Assembly (NCBI GenBank): GCA_947495775.1
Contig: CANMAQ010000003.1
Span: forward strand, 235,747-299,746
Source of the DNA: Jejuia algarum
Lineage (GTDB): Bacteria > Bacteroidota > Bacteroidia > Flavobacteriales > Flavobacteriaceae
Direction of reading: 5' to 3'
DNA: 64,000 nucleotides
Shown here: piece after piece, positions 36,460 through 45,829 of the stretch
How positions within the stretch are numbered: the first letter of the stretch is position 1
Layout of the letters: each line of letters starts with the position of its first letter
Notes under the pieces: model-generated
Seen by the model: the letters and a program-made list of their open reading frames with translations, nothing else
What the model was told of the DNA's origin: nothing
Database searches by the model: none
Program-made: the position numbers and the translations under genes

Positions 36460-36975
36460 ATGTCTAAAAAAACAATTGGGGTTTGTGATGAGAACATATA
36501 TGATGCCTTATACCGTGAGCATGCCGAAAAAATATGTTACTACCTGTATTATAAATATGGCGATATGGAAAAAGCGCAGGATATTGTACAAGATAGCTTT
36601 GCTAAACTTTGGGTAGACTGTGCTAAGATTTTTTTAGGAGCTGCAAAAAGTTTTCTCTATAAGATTGCCAATAATGCGTCTATTAATAGTCTTGTGCATC
36701 AAAAAACCATATTAAAATATAAGCAAATTCCTCAAAAACGCTACACTAACGAGTCGCCAGAGTTCCAAATGGAAGAAAAAGAATTCTTGCAGCGTTTAAA
36801 TGCGGCCATTTCAGGTTTAAAAGATGGACAGCGCGAAGTGTTTTTGTTGAACAGAATTGAAAAAAAGACCTATAAAGAGATTGCAGAATTGTTGGATATT
36901 TCTGTGAAATCGGTTGAGAAACGCATGCGCTTGGCCTTATTGTTTTTAAGAAAAAAAATAAATACACCACTATAG
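36460..36975 (+). CDS. ECF RNA polymerase sigma factor (FecI-like)
   Basis: A 171-residue sigma-70 of the ECF/FecI type with region 2 (YDALYREHAEKICYYLYYKYGD...AQDIVQDSFAKLWVDC, about 12-55) and region 4 (LNAAISGLKDGQREVFLLNRIEKKTYKEIAELLDISVKSVEKRMRLALLFLRKKI, about 113-167). It lies directly upstream of the mini-FecR, FecR and TonB-receptor genes, which points to cell-surface signalling: receptor, FecR and sigma factor activate receptor transcription. Compared with the array proteins at 12.3-17 kb it shows what a complete sigma factor has in addition: region 2. Confidence 0.9.
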   Translation: MSKKTIGVCDENIYDALYREHAEKICYYLYYKYGDMEKAQDIVQDSFAKLWVDCAKIFLGAAKSFLYKIANNASINSLVHQKTILKYKQIPQKRYTNESPEFQMEEKEFLQRLNAAISGLKDGQREVFLLNRIEKKTYKEIAELLDISVKSVEKRMRLALLFLRKKINTPL

Positions 36976-36978
36976 CCT

Positions 36979-37140
36979 ATGGATTTTTTAGAACAACAGC
37001 AGGACAACGAATTTTTAGGAAAATGGATACATGGCAAACTTACACCCGAAGAGTTGCATAGGTTTACAACGTCGAATTTATATAAAAACTTAGTAAGCTC
37101 AAGCCTGTCAAAACAAGACACGACAAACGAAACCTTATGA
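36979..37140 (+). CDS. 53-residue mini-FecR protein (N-terminal anti-sigma-like fragment)
   Basis: A short gene of 53 codons (MDFLEQQQDNEFLGKWIHG, then KLTPEELHRF... ending SKQDTTNETL). It starts 3 bp after the sigma stop. Its stop TGA overlaps the ATG of fecR (ATGA), a classical coupling signal. Its EFLGKWIHGKLTPEELHRF is similar to the N-terminus of the following FecR (VLLDKWLSGTLTDAEKQAF), that is, the cytoplasmic sigma-binding part of FecR without the membrane helix. It is too short for default gene callers. Likely a soluble anti- or pro-sigma peptide, or the remnant of a duplicated FecR. The homology is seen; the role is inferred. Confidence 0.68.
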   Translation: MDFLEQQQDNEFLGKWIHGKLTPEELHRFTTSNLYKNLVSSSLSKQDTTNETL

Positions 37141-38057
37141 AAAACGATAAAAACACGACCGTTCTTTTAGACAAATGGTTGTCTGGAACACTTACAGATG
37201 CCGAGAAGCAGGCTTTTGAAGCCACGGAAGATTATTTGGCTTATAAAGACATATTAAACGGTGTAGCGCAGTTAGAACCCCCTGTTTTTGATGTAGAAAA
37301 AGGTTTGGCAGCCCAAAAAATCTATAATAGAACCTATAAAATCCCGAAAACACCAAAAGGCATAACACGTCGGGTATGGGGCTATTGTGCCGCTGCAGTT
37401 ATTTTAGTTTTAATAGGCGCAAACGCCCTATGGTTTAAAGCAGTTAATGTCCATACGGCAATGGGACAAACAAAAACGGTCACCTTACCAGATCAATCTG
37501 TAGTGACCTTAAATGCCGATTCACACCTAAGCTATACCAAACGTACTTTTTTAAAAAACAGGACGTTACATTTAAAAGGAGAAGCCTTTTTTAAAGTAGC
37601 TAAAGGGGCGTCATTTACAGTGCATACGTCCACTGGCATTATTAGTGTTTTAGGGACTGCTTTTAACGTCTATTCCAGAGAAAAAACCTTAGAAACGCAG
37701 TGTTTTGAAGGTAAAGTACGTGTGCAAAAAGGCGCAAATACAGTCATCTTAACAGCTGGTAAAGGCACGAGCTCTCATGACAACGCAGGATTGGTGGCCT
37801 TTGGCATTTCTAATCTAAAACCCAATTGGTTGGAGGGGAAAAGTAGTTTCGTAGAAGTGCCGCTTTCGCGCCTCATAAAAGAATTGGAACGGCAGTACGA
37901 TATTGAAATTCGTACCGAACAGATCAATCTAAATAGAGTCTTTACAGGTGTATTTACCCACGATAATTTAAAAGCAGCCTTAATAACTAGTTTTGCCCCT
38001 ATGAATATTACTTATACATTTGAAACCAAAAGCCGCATAGTTCTAAAAGATAAATGA
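37137..38057 (+). CDS. FecR family anti-sigma/sigma regulator
   Basis: A 306-residue protein. The cytoplasmic N-terminus (1-80) has KWLSGTLTDAEKQAF. One membrane helix (YCAAAVILVLIGANALWFKA, about 83-103) follows, then a periplasmic FecR domain (GQTKTVTLPDQSVVTLNADSHLSY...GEAFFKVAKG.FTVHTSTGIISVLGTAFNVYS). The C-terminal DUF4974-like part is VPLSRLIKELERQYDIEI...FTGVFTHDNLKAAL. It contacts the STN domain of the receptor and transmits substrate signals to the sigma factor. Its stop overlaps the receptor start by 4 bp. Confidence 0.9.
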   Translation: MKNDKNTTVLLDKWLSGTLTDAEKQAFEATEDYLAYKDILNGVAQLEPPVFDVEKGLAAQKIYNRTYKIPKTPKGITRRVWGYCAAAVILVLIGANALWFKAVNVHTAMGQTKTVTLPDQSVVTLNADSHLSYTKRTFLKNRTLHLKGEAFFKVAKGASFTVHTSTGIISVLGTAFNVYSREKTLETQCFEGKVRVQKGANTVILTAGKGTSSHDNAGLVAFGISNLKPNWLEGKSSFVEVPLSRLIKELERQYDIEIRTEQINLNRVFTGVFTHDNLKAALITSFAPMNITYTFETKSRIVLKDK

Positions 38058-40696
38058 TTCGTATTCTACTTGTTACATTTTTGTGTTGTTTATGGGGTAG
38101 GGAGGCTCTGGCTCAAGATACCTACAGCATCACTAGCACTGAAAATGCAACGGTAGAAGCGCTTTTAAACGCGTTTGAACGGGACCATGCTATCGATTTT
38201 TCTTATGATGTTACCGCTGTTAAACAACTTAAGCTTAAACACAAGCAGGGTGAGATGTCTATAGCTGCTTTTAAAAACCTCTTAAAAGCGCAAACCTCAT
38301 TTGTATTGCGAAAGGTTGGTGATAAGAGTTATATTTTGGTAGAACACAGCACAACTATTCCTATATGTGGTGTTGTTGTAGACGCATCGACGTCTTTTGC
38401 GCTGTCTGCAGCGACCATTACAACAAATAAAACCGTGACAACCCTTACAGATCAACAAGGCACTTTTAAGTTGCGTTTACCCCCAAAAGACGCCATTTCA
38501 ATAGCGTATTTAGGCTACCAAACAAAAACCCTTGACGCTAATGCATTTGTAGCTTCGCGCTGTGATACGATTCGTTTACAACCAGAAACACTGCATTTAA
38601 GCCCAGTACTTATTAATGATTATTTAACGACAGGAATACAAAAAAACGAAGACGCAGGTGTTACAGTATCCACCAAAAAACTTAGAATATTACCTGGATT
38701 GGTAGAGCCAGATGTTTTACAAAGCTTACAGTTATTACCAGGCATAAGCAGTCCTACTGAAGATCCTGCCGGTTTATATATAAGGGGCGGCACACCAGAT
38801 CAAAACCTGGTCTTATGGGATGATATCAAAATATACCAAACAGGGCATTTTTTCAATCAAATTTCTACGTTTAACCCTTATATTGTTAAAGATGTAAAGG
38901 TGTACCGCGGGGGGACAAATGTGCGTTATGGCGATCGTGTTTCGGGCACTATTATCATACATTCTGATGACGATTTAACCGAAGATTTACAGATAGGTGG
39001 TGGGGTGAATTTTACGCATGCCGATCTTTTTGCTAAAATCCCTTTATCGCAACACATTGGGCTTATGGGCGCAGTGCGTAGGTCGACTACAGATCTTTAC
39101 CAAAATATAAACTATAATAATTTGGTACAAAAAGTATTTCAAAATACACGAGCTGAAATTACAGAAGACAATGTGTCATCTCCATTTGATGCCGCCACTA
39201 GAGACGATAATTTTTCGTTTTCCGATGCTAATTTTAAAGCCGTTTGGCTGCCCAACGCCACTAATAGCATAAAACTTAGCAGTATCTTTTCGCAAAATAC
39301 ATTGAATAATAGAGCACCAATTCAAAACCTAGGCACCACCAGTTCTCTAAGTACCGAAGACCAGTATAATGTTAAAAATTTTGGGGCGAGCTTAAATTGG
39401 GAAAAACACTATCCCAATAAGGCGTTTCAAAAAACAACGGTTTACATGTCTCTATTTGATACAAAATACCGTATTGATAGAGCCATTACGGAAGAAGATC
39501 AAAACCTAGATTACACCTACACACAAGATAATGTTGTTAAAGATATTGGGGTGAGTTATGCCTTAGACATTCCTATTGCCAAAACGCAATTGCTGGCATT
39601 GGGATACCAATATTTTTACAATGAAACCCAGTATTTTAATGAAGAACGTATTACGGGCAGTTTTGAAGATTTTTTAGACAATAACACTACAGGACATAAT
39701 AACCATCATACCCTGTATACGCAGTATACTTATAAAGGCACTGCACTTAATACCTACATTGGTCTTAGAGGTTCTTATTTAAGCCGACAAGAACGCTTTT
39801 TTATAGAGCCGCGGCTATTTTCTTCTTTAGCACTCTTTAAAAACTTTAGACTTACAGCTTCTGCCGAATTAAAGAACCAACAAATTAATAATTATAGCGA
39901 TTTTGGAAGCCTTAGCCCCTCTATAGGTGGCCTTCCTGTAGCAGATGATGTGTTAGTGCTTTCTGGGGCCACTGTAAGAGATGATGCGGTATTTACAATT
40001 CCGGTTTTAAAAAGCAGTCAGTTTACTTTGGGCACCTTATACACCTATAATGGTTGGAATTTCGATTTGGAAGGCTATTACAAACGTCTAAGCGATATCA
40101 CATCGGTTACTAATCCTATTTTAGAATTCATATCCATAAGTGAAAGTCAAAATGATATTGAATTAGGAACAGAACAACGCATAGGCTTAGATTTTTTATT
40201 AAAAAAACGCCTCCACAATTACCGTTTTTGGTTGGGTTATTCCCTAAGTAAAACAATCACCCGTTTTTCGAACTTACAAGACAGTGCTTTTCCTGGTAAT
40301 TTTGACCAACGCCATATATTTAATATCTCGCAAACGCTAAAAGTCAAGGGGTTTGAATTTGCTTTGGGGTGGAATTATGCCTCAGGACGTCCCTTTACAC
40401 GATTAATACCAGATGCCAATGGTTTTGCGGGTAAGAGACTTGATCCTAATGGAGTTAATGCCAATAGAATTAAAGCCTACCATAGATTAGATGCTTCTGT
40501 ATTATACCGCTTTACAATTCCATCAAAAAAACCATGGGGTGGCATGTTAGGCGTTTCATTGCGCAATATTTACAATCGTAATAATACCATTGGTCAAGGG
40601 TTTAGAGAAGTAGGGGAGAACGACATTCTTGTAGATACTTTTGAAAGGGAATCGCTGCGTTTAACTCCAGATGTTGTACTGCGTTTTAATTTTTAG
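38054..40696 (+). CDS. TonB-dependent receptor with STN and carboxypeptidase-like domains
   Basis: An 880-residue outer-membrane receptor. It has a signal peptide (...LWGREALAQ), an STN signalling domain (about 30-97), a carboxypeptidase regulatory-like domain (about 100-175: CGVVVDASTSFALSAATITTN...VTTLTDQQGTFKLRL) and a plug domain (about 210-310: LLPGISSPTEDPAGLYIRGG...DVKVYRGGTNVRYGDRVSG). A 22-stranded barrel ending in LTPDVVLRFNF with a C-terminal Phe follows. There is no SusD gene next to it, so it is not a classical polysaccharide Sus pair. Together with the FecI/FecR genes it is a self-regulated uptake system. Substrate unknown. Confidence 0.9.
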   Translation: MIRILLVTFLCCLWGREALAQDTYSITSTENATVEALLNAFERDHAIDFSYDVTAVKQLKLKHKQGEMSIAAFKNLLKAQTSFVLRKVGDKSYILVEHSTTIPICGVVVDASTSFALSAATITTNKTVTTLTDQQGTFKLRLPPKDAISIAYLGYQTKTLDANAFVASRCDTIRLQPETLHLSPVLINDYLTTGIQKNEDAGVTVSTKKLRILPGLVEPDVLQSLQLLPGISSPTEDPAGLYIRGGTPDQNLVLWDDIKIYQTGHFFNQISTFNPYIVKDVKVYRGGTNVRYGDRVSGTIIIHSDDDLTEDLQIGGGVNFTHADLFAKIPLSQHIGLMGAVRRSTTDLYQNINYNNLVQKVFQNTRAEITEDNVSSPFDAATRDDNFSFSDANFKAVWLPNATNSIKLSSIFSQNTLNNRAPIQNLGTTSSLSTEDQYNVKNFGASLNWEKHYPNKAFQKTTVYMSLFDTKYRIDRAITEEDQNLDYTYTQDNVVKDIGVSYALDIPIAKTQLLALGYQYFYNETQYFNEERITGSFEDFLDNNTTGHNNHHTLYTQYTYKGTALNTYIGLRGSYLSRQERFFIEPRLFSSLALFKNFRLTASAELKNQQINNYSDFGSLSPSIGGLPVADDVLVLSGATVRDDAVFTIPVLKSSQFTLGTLYTYNGWNFDLEGYYKRLSDITSVTNPILEFISISESQNDIELGTEQRIGLDFLLKKRLHNYRFWLGYSLSKTITRFSNLQDSAFPGNFDQRHIFNISQTLKVKGFEFALGWNYASGRPFTRLIPDANGFAGKRLDPNGVNANRIKAYHRLDASVLYRFTIPSKKPWGGMLGVSLRNIYNRNNTIGQGFREVGENDILVDTFERESLRLTPDVVLRFNF

Positions 40697-40808
40697 GACT
40701 TGCTAAAAACTGTAAAGGCGCTTTTTTTTGATGTATATTTATGCAAACGTAGGAAAGTATTGGTCAATAAACCGACCGAATACGAACTGGAATTTATAAC
40801 ACACAACC

Positions 40809-41930
40809 ATGGATAGAAGATCATTTGGAAGCACATTAGCTAAAGGGGTGCTAGGTACAACCCTGTTATCTGCCCTACCTTTAACCGCTTGTAATACCTC
40901 TAAAACTAAAAAGAGATTAGGGATTGCACTTGTAGGTTTGGGCACTTACAGCAGGCAAGAATTAGCACCATCATTAGAAGAAACAAAACACTGTTATTTG
41001 GCAGGTATTGTAACAGGGTCGCCAGATAAAGCAGAAAAATGGTCGAAAAAGTATGCCATTCCAAAAGAGAACATCTACAATTACGATAATTTTGATACGA
41101 TTGCTGCTAACGACAGTATCGATATTGTATATGTAGTTTTGCCCAATGCCATGCATGCCGATTTCTGTATAAGAGCAGCAAAAGCGGGAAAACATGTAAT
41201 TTGCGAAAAACCTATGGCCGTTAGTGTTTTAGAGTGCGATGCCATTATTGAAGCTTGTAAAAACGCACAGGTAAAATTAGGAGTAGGGTACAGGTTACAC
41301 TCAGAACCTTATACCAAAGAAGTAAAGCGTTTGGTTAAAGAGAGCGCCTACGGGCCAGTGCAGTATGTTTCTGCCGATGCGGCGTATTTATCCACGCGAA
41401 ACCCTAAGCAATGGCGTTTAAATAAAGCACTATCAGGAGGTGGCGCTTTAATGAATATGGGGGTTTATGCGATACAAAGTGCTATTTATGGCTCTGGAAT
41501 GAATCCTATTGCGGTTACAGCGCAAGAGTACAGTACGCGTCCAGAGTATTTTAAAGATACTGATGAAACAATTACGGCACAATTTCAATTTCCAAACGGT
41601 GTTGTAGGTAATATTATGACGTCTCACAACGCCAATGTTAACCGGCTTTATGTGTCTTGTAAAGAAGGGTGGTTCGAATTGAATCCCGCTAATAACTATG
41701 GGCCCTTAAGCGGGAGAACGTCCGACGGTCGAAAAATTAGGTTTCCTCACGAGCGGCAGCAAAAGCTTCAAATGGACGATTTTTCTAAGCATATTTTATA
41801 CGATGCACCAAATATAGCGCCTGGGGCTATGGGGAAAAGAGACCTTATAATTATAGAAGCCATATACAAATCCATACAAGAAGGCGGCCAACAAATCGCT
41901 TTAAATTTAGGAGATATGGGTTTAGGTTAG
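40809..41930 (+). CDS. GFO/IDH/MocA family oxidoreductase, probably exported
   Basis: A 373-residue NAD(P)-dependent oxidoreductase. The Rossmann glycine motif GIALVGLGTYSRQELAP is at about 38-54, and the diagnostic EKPMAV lysine of the family (ICEKPMAV, about 136-143) is present. The C-terminal half carries the substrate fold (GGGALMNMGVYAIQS about 215-229). The N-terminus MDRRSFGSTLAKGVLGTTLLSALPLTACNTS has the look of a secretion signal with a possible lipobox (LTAC) and a weak Tat-like RRSFGS. Periplasmic GFO/IDH/MocA enzymes are common in Bacteroidetes. Sugar substrate unknown. Confidence 0.85.
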   Translation: MDRRSFGSTLAKGVLGTTLLSALPLTACNTSKTKKRLGIALVGLGTYSRQELAPSLEETKHCYLAGIVTGSPDKAEKWSKKYAIPKENIYNYDNFDTIAANDSIDIVYVVLPNAMHADFCIRAAKAGKHVICEKPMAVSVLECDAIIEACKNAQVKLGVGYRLHSEPYTKEVKRLVKESAYGPVQYVSADAAYLSTRNPKQWRLNKALSGGGALMNMGVYAIQSAIYGSGMNPIAVTAQEYSTRPEYFKDTDETITAQFQFPNGVVGNIMTSHNANVNRLYVSCKEGWFELNPANNYGPLSGRTSDGRKIRFPHERQQKLQMDDFSKHILYDAPNIAPGAMGKRDLIIIEAIYKSIQEGGQQIALNLGDMGLG

Positions 41931-41932
41931 GC

Positions 41933-41963
41933 TTTGTATACTAGGATGTGTTACGTAACTTTG
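41933..41963 (+). promoter_or_regulatory. Promoter of the AsmA-like gene
   Basis: TTTG (41933-41936), 19-bp spacer, TAACTTTG (41956-41963), an excellent match to the Flavobacteriia consensus. It leaves about 70 nt of leader before the ATG at 42039. Confidence 0.7.
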
Positions 41964-42038
41964 TTTTTAATGAAAAATGCATAGAGTAGCAAACGATTCT
42001 ATGTGTTAAAGCTCTAGTTATAATACCCCAAAAAAACG

Positions 42039-45000
42039 ATGAAATTTACAGCCTTAAGAAAACGAAAAACCTGGTGGAAATACAGTGTTATTACAGTCTT
42101 ACTATTGCTAACAGCGTTTAGTGCTTTACTGCTGTATATTCATGTAAATCAAGATGCGATCATACAAGGTGAAATCAACACGTTGAATACACAGCATAAA
42201 GGACGTATTACCGTAGGCGATACCCATGTAGCGCTCTTTAGTAACTTCCCCAATATCGCATTTAAGGTAGACGATGTCAAAATATATGAAACCAAAGCGG
42301 CCACTTCTGCAGCAATCTTAGACGTTGCCGATATTTACGTTGGCTTTAACATATGGGATATTATAACAGGACACTATACGATACGTTCCTGTATTATAGA
42401 AAAAGGCTTTTTTGATGTTGTCCTGCATAAAGACGGTACCAATAACCTTCAAAATGCACTAAAATCGTTTGATGCCACAGAAGACGAAGCAGAGGAAAGT
42501 GATGCCTTTGCCAATATTCAACTTAAACACATCACATTACGCGATTTAGACATCCACAAAAAAGATGAAACTGAACAAACAGATCTAGAAACGTTTATTC
42601 ATAAGGCCAAAGGCGGATTTAAAATTAAAGACAACCGTATAGCCACCCATATTGATACCGAATTTGAAATGAATTTGATAGATCATGGGGACACCACTTA
42701 CATTCGTCATAAACATTTTGAACTGCATACAGACCTCTCACTCGATCAAAATACAGGGCTGCTCACCATTGCACCTTCTGGCGTTAAAATGGAACACGGC
42801 GATTTTGAATTGGTGGGAACTATAGACACTAAAAACAAAATGGATCTTGACCTGGAATTAAAAGGGACGAAGCCAAATTTTGATATGTTTATCGCTTTTG
42901 CACCAGAAGATCTTATACCCGTATTGGAACGCTATAAAAATGCAGGGAAAATTTATTTTAATGCCCTAGTAAAAGGCCCCACACTTAACCAGCAAATGCC
43001 ATTTTTTGACGTTAATTTTGGGGCCAGTGAAGCCTTTTTAGAAAATACGAATAAAGGCAAGCGTCTAAACGATGTAGGATTTCGAGGGCATTTTACAAAT
43101 GGAGACTCCCTTAATTTGCGCACTATGGAATTTGCACTTAAGGACATGTCTGCCCAATTGGATAAAGGTGAGTTTTCTGGAAACATTGTCGTTACTAATT
43201 TTGAAGCTCCAGAAGTAAATATGCAGTTGCATGCCGATTTTAATTTGGACTTTATGGTTGGATTTTTAAATCTTACAGACATCAGTAATACCTCTGGTAC
43301 GGTGGCTTTAGAGATGAATTTTCATGATATTATTGATTTGGATGCACCAGAACTTGCACTTAATAAGTTGAATCAATCCTATTTTAGTGAATTAAAAATC
43401 AAGAATCTAAGCTTAGCATCACCAAGCCTTCCTGCGCCTTTAAAACAACTTAATGCACACCTTGTGATGGACCATAAAAAAGTAACGCTCCATCAATTAG
43501 AGTTGCTATTAGGTACGTCGGATGTTGCTGCAACAGGATATGTGTCAGATTTACCAGCCATTATACACCATACCAATACACCTGTAGTTTCGCATTTAGA
43601 CCTAACATCAAAGCTGATAAACCTATCCGAACTTACCAAGTACACCGCTACAGACAGCACAAATACAGGTATAGACGAACAAATTAAAAACTTAAGTACA
43701 GCCTTTTCTTTTAAGTCTTCGGCAAAAGCATTAACAGAAGCAAAATATTTGCCTAAGGGGGAATTTTTTATCGATAAGCTAAATGCTAACTTAGAGCATT
43801 ATCCGCATAAGTTACACGATTTTCATGTTGATGTACTTATAGACGATGCCGATCTTAAAATCGTAGATTTCAAAGGGTTTATTGATGATTCCGATTTTCA
43901 TTTTGATGGACAAGCCCATAATTATGGGTTTTGGATGCAAAAGGAACTTAATGGCGATGTCGATATCGATATGTCATTAGCATCTAGTACATTGCGTTTA
44001 GAAGATCTGTTTTCGTATAAAGGAGAGAATTATGTACCCAAAGATTACCGCCATGAAGTGTTCGACAAATTGGCCCTACACTTTAATGCCAGCATGCATT
44101 ATAAAAACTCCAAATTACAGGCCATAGATCTTAACCTCGATAAGCTTACTACCAAAATGCAGTTGCACCCTTTGAGATTTGAAAATTTTAAAGGACGTTT
44201 TCACTATGAAGATGCGCATGTGATGGTTCAGGAATTTCAAGGTAAAATTGGCAAAACTGCTTTTAATGTGGATATGAATTATTATCTGGGTGAGGACGAA
44301 ACTATTAAAAAACGCGATAATTATTTGGGGTTACACGCCAATTATATCGATTTCGATGCCTTGTTTGACTTTAATACGGCAGCACCAGCGCCTAATACAG
44401 CCGCAGCAACCGAAACTGCCGATGTAAAAGCACATGCAGACGCTTTTAACCTTTACGAGCTCCCGTTTACAGACATGACATTCGATGTGGATGTGAAGCA
44501 TTTTATATACCACCGTATCGATTTACAGCATATTAATGCAAGCTTACGTACCACACAGAACCATTACATTCATGTAGATACCCTTAGTATGGATGCTGCA
44601 GGAGGACATTTTAAAATGTCTGGTTACTTTAATGGCAGTGATCCCAAACATATTTACATGAAACCCGACTTAGTGGCTAAGAATGTAGATCTTGATAAAT
44701 TGCTGTTTAAGTTTGAAAACTTCGGACAAGACCATTTGGTGTCAGACAATTTAAAAGGCAAATTGTCATCGCGCATTCACGGAAAAATTAGAATTTATCC
44801 AGATTTTGTGCCAGACTTAGACCAATCAGAAATTCATATGGATGTAGAGGTGCTTGATGGTAAATTGCAAAATTATGAACCCATAACGATGCTTTCAGAT
44901 TATATGGGCGATAAGAATCTTAAAAACATTAAATTTGATACGCTTCGAAATCATTTAGACATCACCAAAGGCCTTATAACCATACCTAATATGACTATTG

Positions 45001-45269
45001 AGTCTACTTTGGGGCATATGGAGCTATCAGGCACGCAAAGTATAGATAATACAATTGAATATTATTTAAGAATCCCTTGGAAAACCGTAAAGAAAGCAGC
45101 GCGTTACAAATTGTTTGGCAAGAAAAAAGAGGAAGACATCACAGCCGAAGATGCCATTATAGAAGTCGATCCTACTCAAAAAACACGTTACCTTAATATA
45201 AAATTACACGGCAATACAGACGATTTTAAAGTCTCATTACAGAAAGCAAAAAAGGATAAAACGAAATAA
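42039..45269 (+). CDS. AsmA-like large envelope protein
   Basis: A 1076-residue protein with one N-terminal membrane helix (WWKYSVITVLLLLTAFSALLLYIHVN, about 11-36). A long periplasmic body of repeated beta strands follows, with AsmA-type phrases at both ends (INTLNTQHKGRITVGDTHVALFSNFPNIAFKVDDV at the start; LSGTQSIDNTIEYYLRIPWK at the end). AsmA/TamB-like proteins bridge inner and outer membranes and are thought to move phospholipids. The C-terminal Lys-rich tail (KAKKDKTK) is peripheral. It has its own promoter. The role of this member is inferred from the family. Confidence 0.84.
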   Translation: MKFTALRKRKTWWKYSVITVLLLLTAFSALLLYIHVNQDAIIQGEINTLNTQHKGRITVGDTHVALFSNFPNIAFKVDDVKIYETKAATSAAILDVADIYVGFNIWDIITGHYTIRSCIIEKGFFDVVLHKDGTNNLQNALKSFDATEDEAEESDAFANIQLKHITLRDLDIHKKDETEQTDLETFIHKAKGGFKIKDNRIATHIDTEFEMNLIDHGDTTYIRHKHFELHTDLSLDQNTGLLTIAPSGVKMEHGDFELVGTIDTKNKMDLDLELKGTKPNFDMFIAFAPEDLIPVLERYKNAGKIYFNALVKGPTLNQQMPFFDVNFGASEAFLENTNKGKRLNDVGFRGHFTNGDSLNLRTMEFALKDMSAQLDKGEFSGNIVVTNFEAPEVNMQLHADFNLDFMVGFLNLTDISNTSGTVALEMNFHDIIDLDAPELALNKLNQSYFSELKIKNLSLASPSLPAPLKQLNAHLVMDHKKVTLHQLELLLGTSDVAATGYVSDLPAIIHHTNTPVVSHLDLTSKLINLSELTKYTATDSTNTGIDEQIKNLSTAFSFKSSAKALTEAKYLPKGEFFIDKLNANLEHYPHKLHDFHVDVLIDDADLKIVDFKGFIDDSDFHFDGQAHNYGFWMQKELNGDVDIDMSLASSTLRLEDLFSYKGENYVPKDYRHEVFDKLALHFNASMHYKNSKLQAIDLNLDKLTTKMQLHPLRFENFKGRFHYEDAHVMVQEFQGKIGKTAFNVDMNYYLGEDETIKKRDNYLGLHANYIDFDALFDFNTAAPAPNTAAATETADVKAHADAFNLYELPFTDMTFDVDVKHFIYHRIDLQHINASLRTTQNHYIHVDTLSMDAAGGHFKMSGYFNGSDPKHIYMKPDLVAKNVDLDKLLFKFENFGQDHLVSDNLKGKLSSRIHGKIRIYPDFVPDLDQSEIHMDVEVLDGKLQNYEPITMLSDYMGDKNLKNIKFDTLRNHLDITKGLITIPNMTIESTLGHMELSGTQSIDNTIEYYLRIPWKTVKKAARYKLFGKKKEEDITAEDAIIEVDPTQKTRYLNIKLHGNTDDFKVSLQKAKKDKTK

Positions 45270-45280
45270 TTTTTACAAGA

Positions 45281-45823
45281 TTGAAAGACTCTATTTTACA
45301 GGATTTAAAGCATGAATTGATGAACGGTTACGCCAAACGTGGCCATCCCTTTAGGTATTTTACGTTGGCAACGGTTCGAGACAGTGCACCCTGTTTGCGA
45401 ACGGTGGTATTACGACAATTTCTACCAGATTTTACCGCGGTTGTCTATACAGACTTAAGATCGCAAAAGGTTAGAGACATTCAGCAGAATAATAACGTGA
45501 GTGGGTTGTTTTACCATCCTAAAAAATTACTTCAAATTAAATTAGAAGGGCAAGCTGAAATTATCACAGATGAAACGGCTCTTAAAGCCTATTGGGATAC
45601 TGTTGGCGAAAATGCTAAAAAGGACTATACCACGAGTAATGCGCCTGGTACACGACTTGAAAATCCAGACCATGTGGAATATCTGGAAGATCGCCCTAAT
45701 TTTTGCGTACTAAAACTTAAGTGTTCTAAAATAGAATATTTACATCTAAAACGCCCCAACCACATTCGTGTGCTTTTTACAAATACAAACGGTCATTTTA
45801 GTGGTGAATTTTTAGTGCCTTAG
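45281..45823 (+). CDS. Pyridoxamine 5'-phosphate oxidase-like flavoprotein
   Basis: A 180-residue FMN-binding split-barrel protein. RYFTLATVRDSAPCLRTVVLRQFLPDF (about 24-50) and VYTDLRSQKVRDIQQNNNVSGLFYHP (about 55-80) are the PNPOx-like core. It lacks the complete PLP/substrate C-terminal motif of true PdxH (about 215 residues), so it is more likely a related flavin reductase or HugZ/Alr4036-type protein. The start TTG at 45281 is the only one near the domain and lies 12 bp after the AsmA stop, so the two genes are probably co-transcribed. It is convergent with the isomerase gene (6 bp). Confidence 0.75.
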   Translation: MKDSILQDLKHELMNGYAKRGHPFRYFTLATVRDSAPCLRTVVLRQFLPDFTAVVYTDLRSQKVRDIQQNNNVSGLFYHPKKLLQIKLEGQAEIITDETALKAYWDTVGENAKKDYTTSNAPGTRLENPDHVEYLEDRPNFCVLKLKCSKIEYLHLKRPNHIRVLFTNTNGHFSGEFLVP

Positions 45824-45829
45824 TAACAA

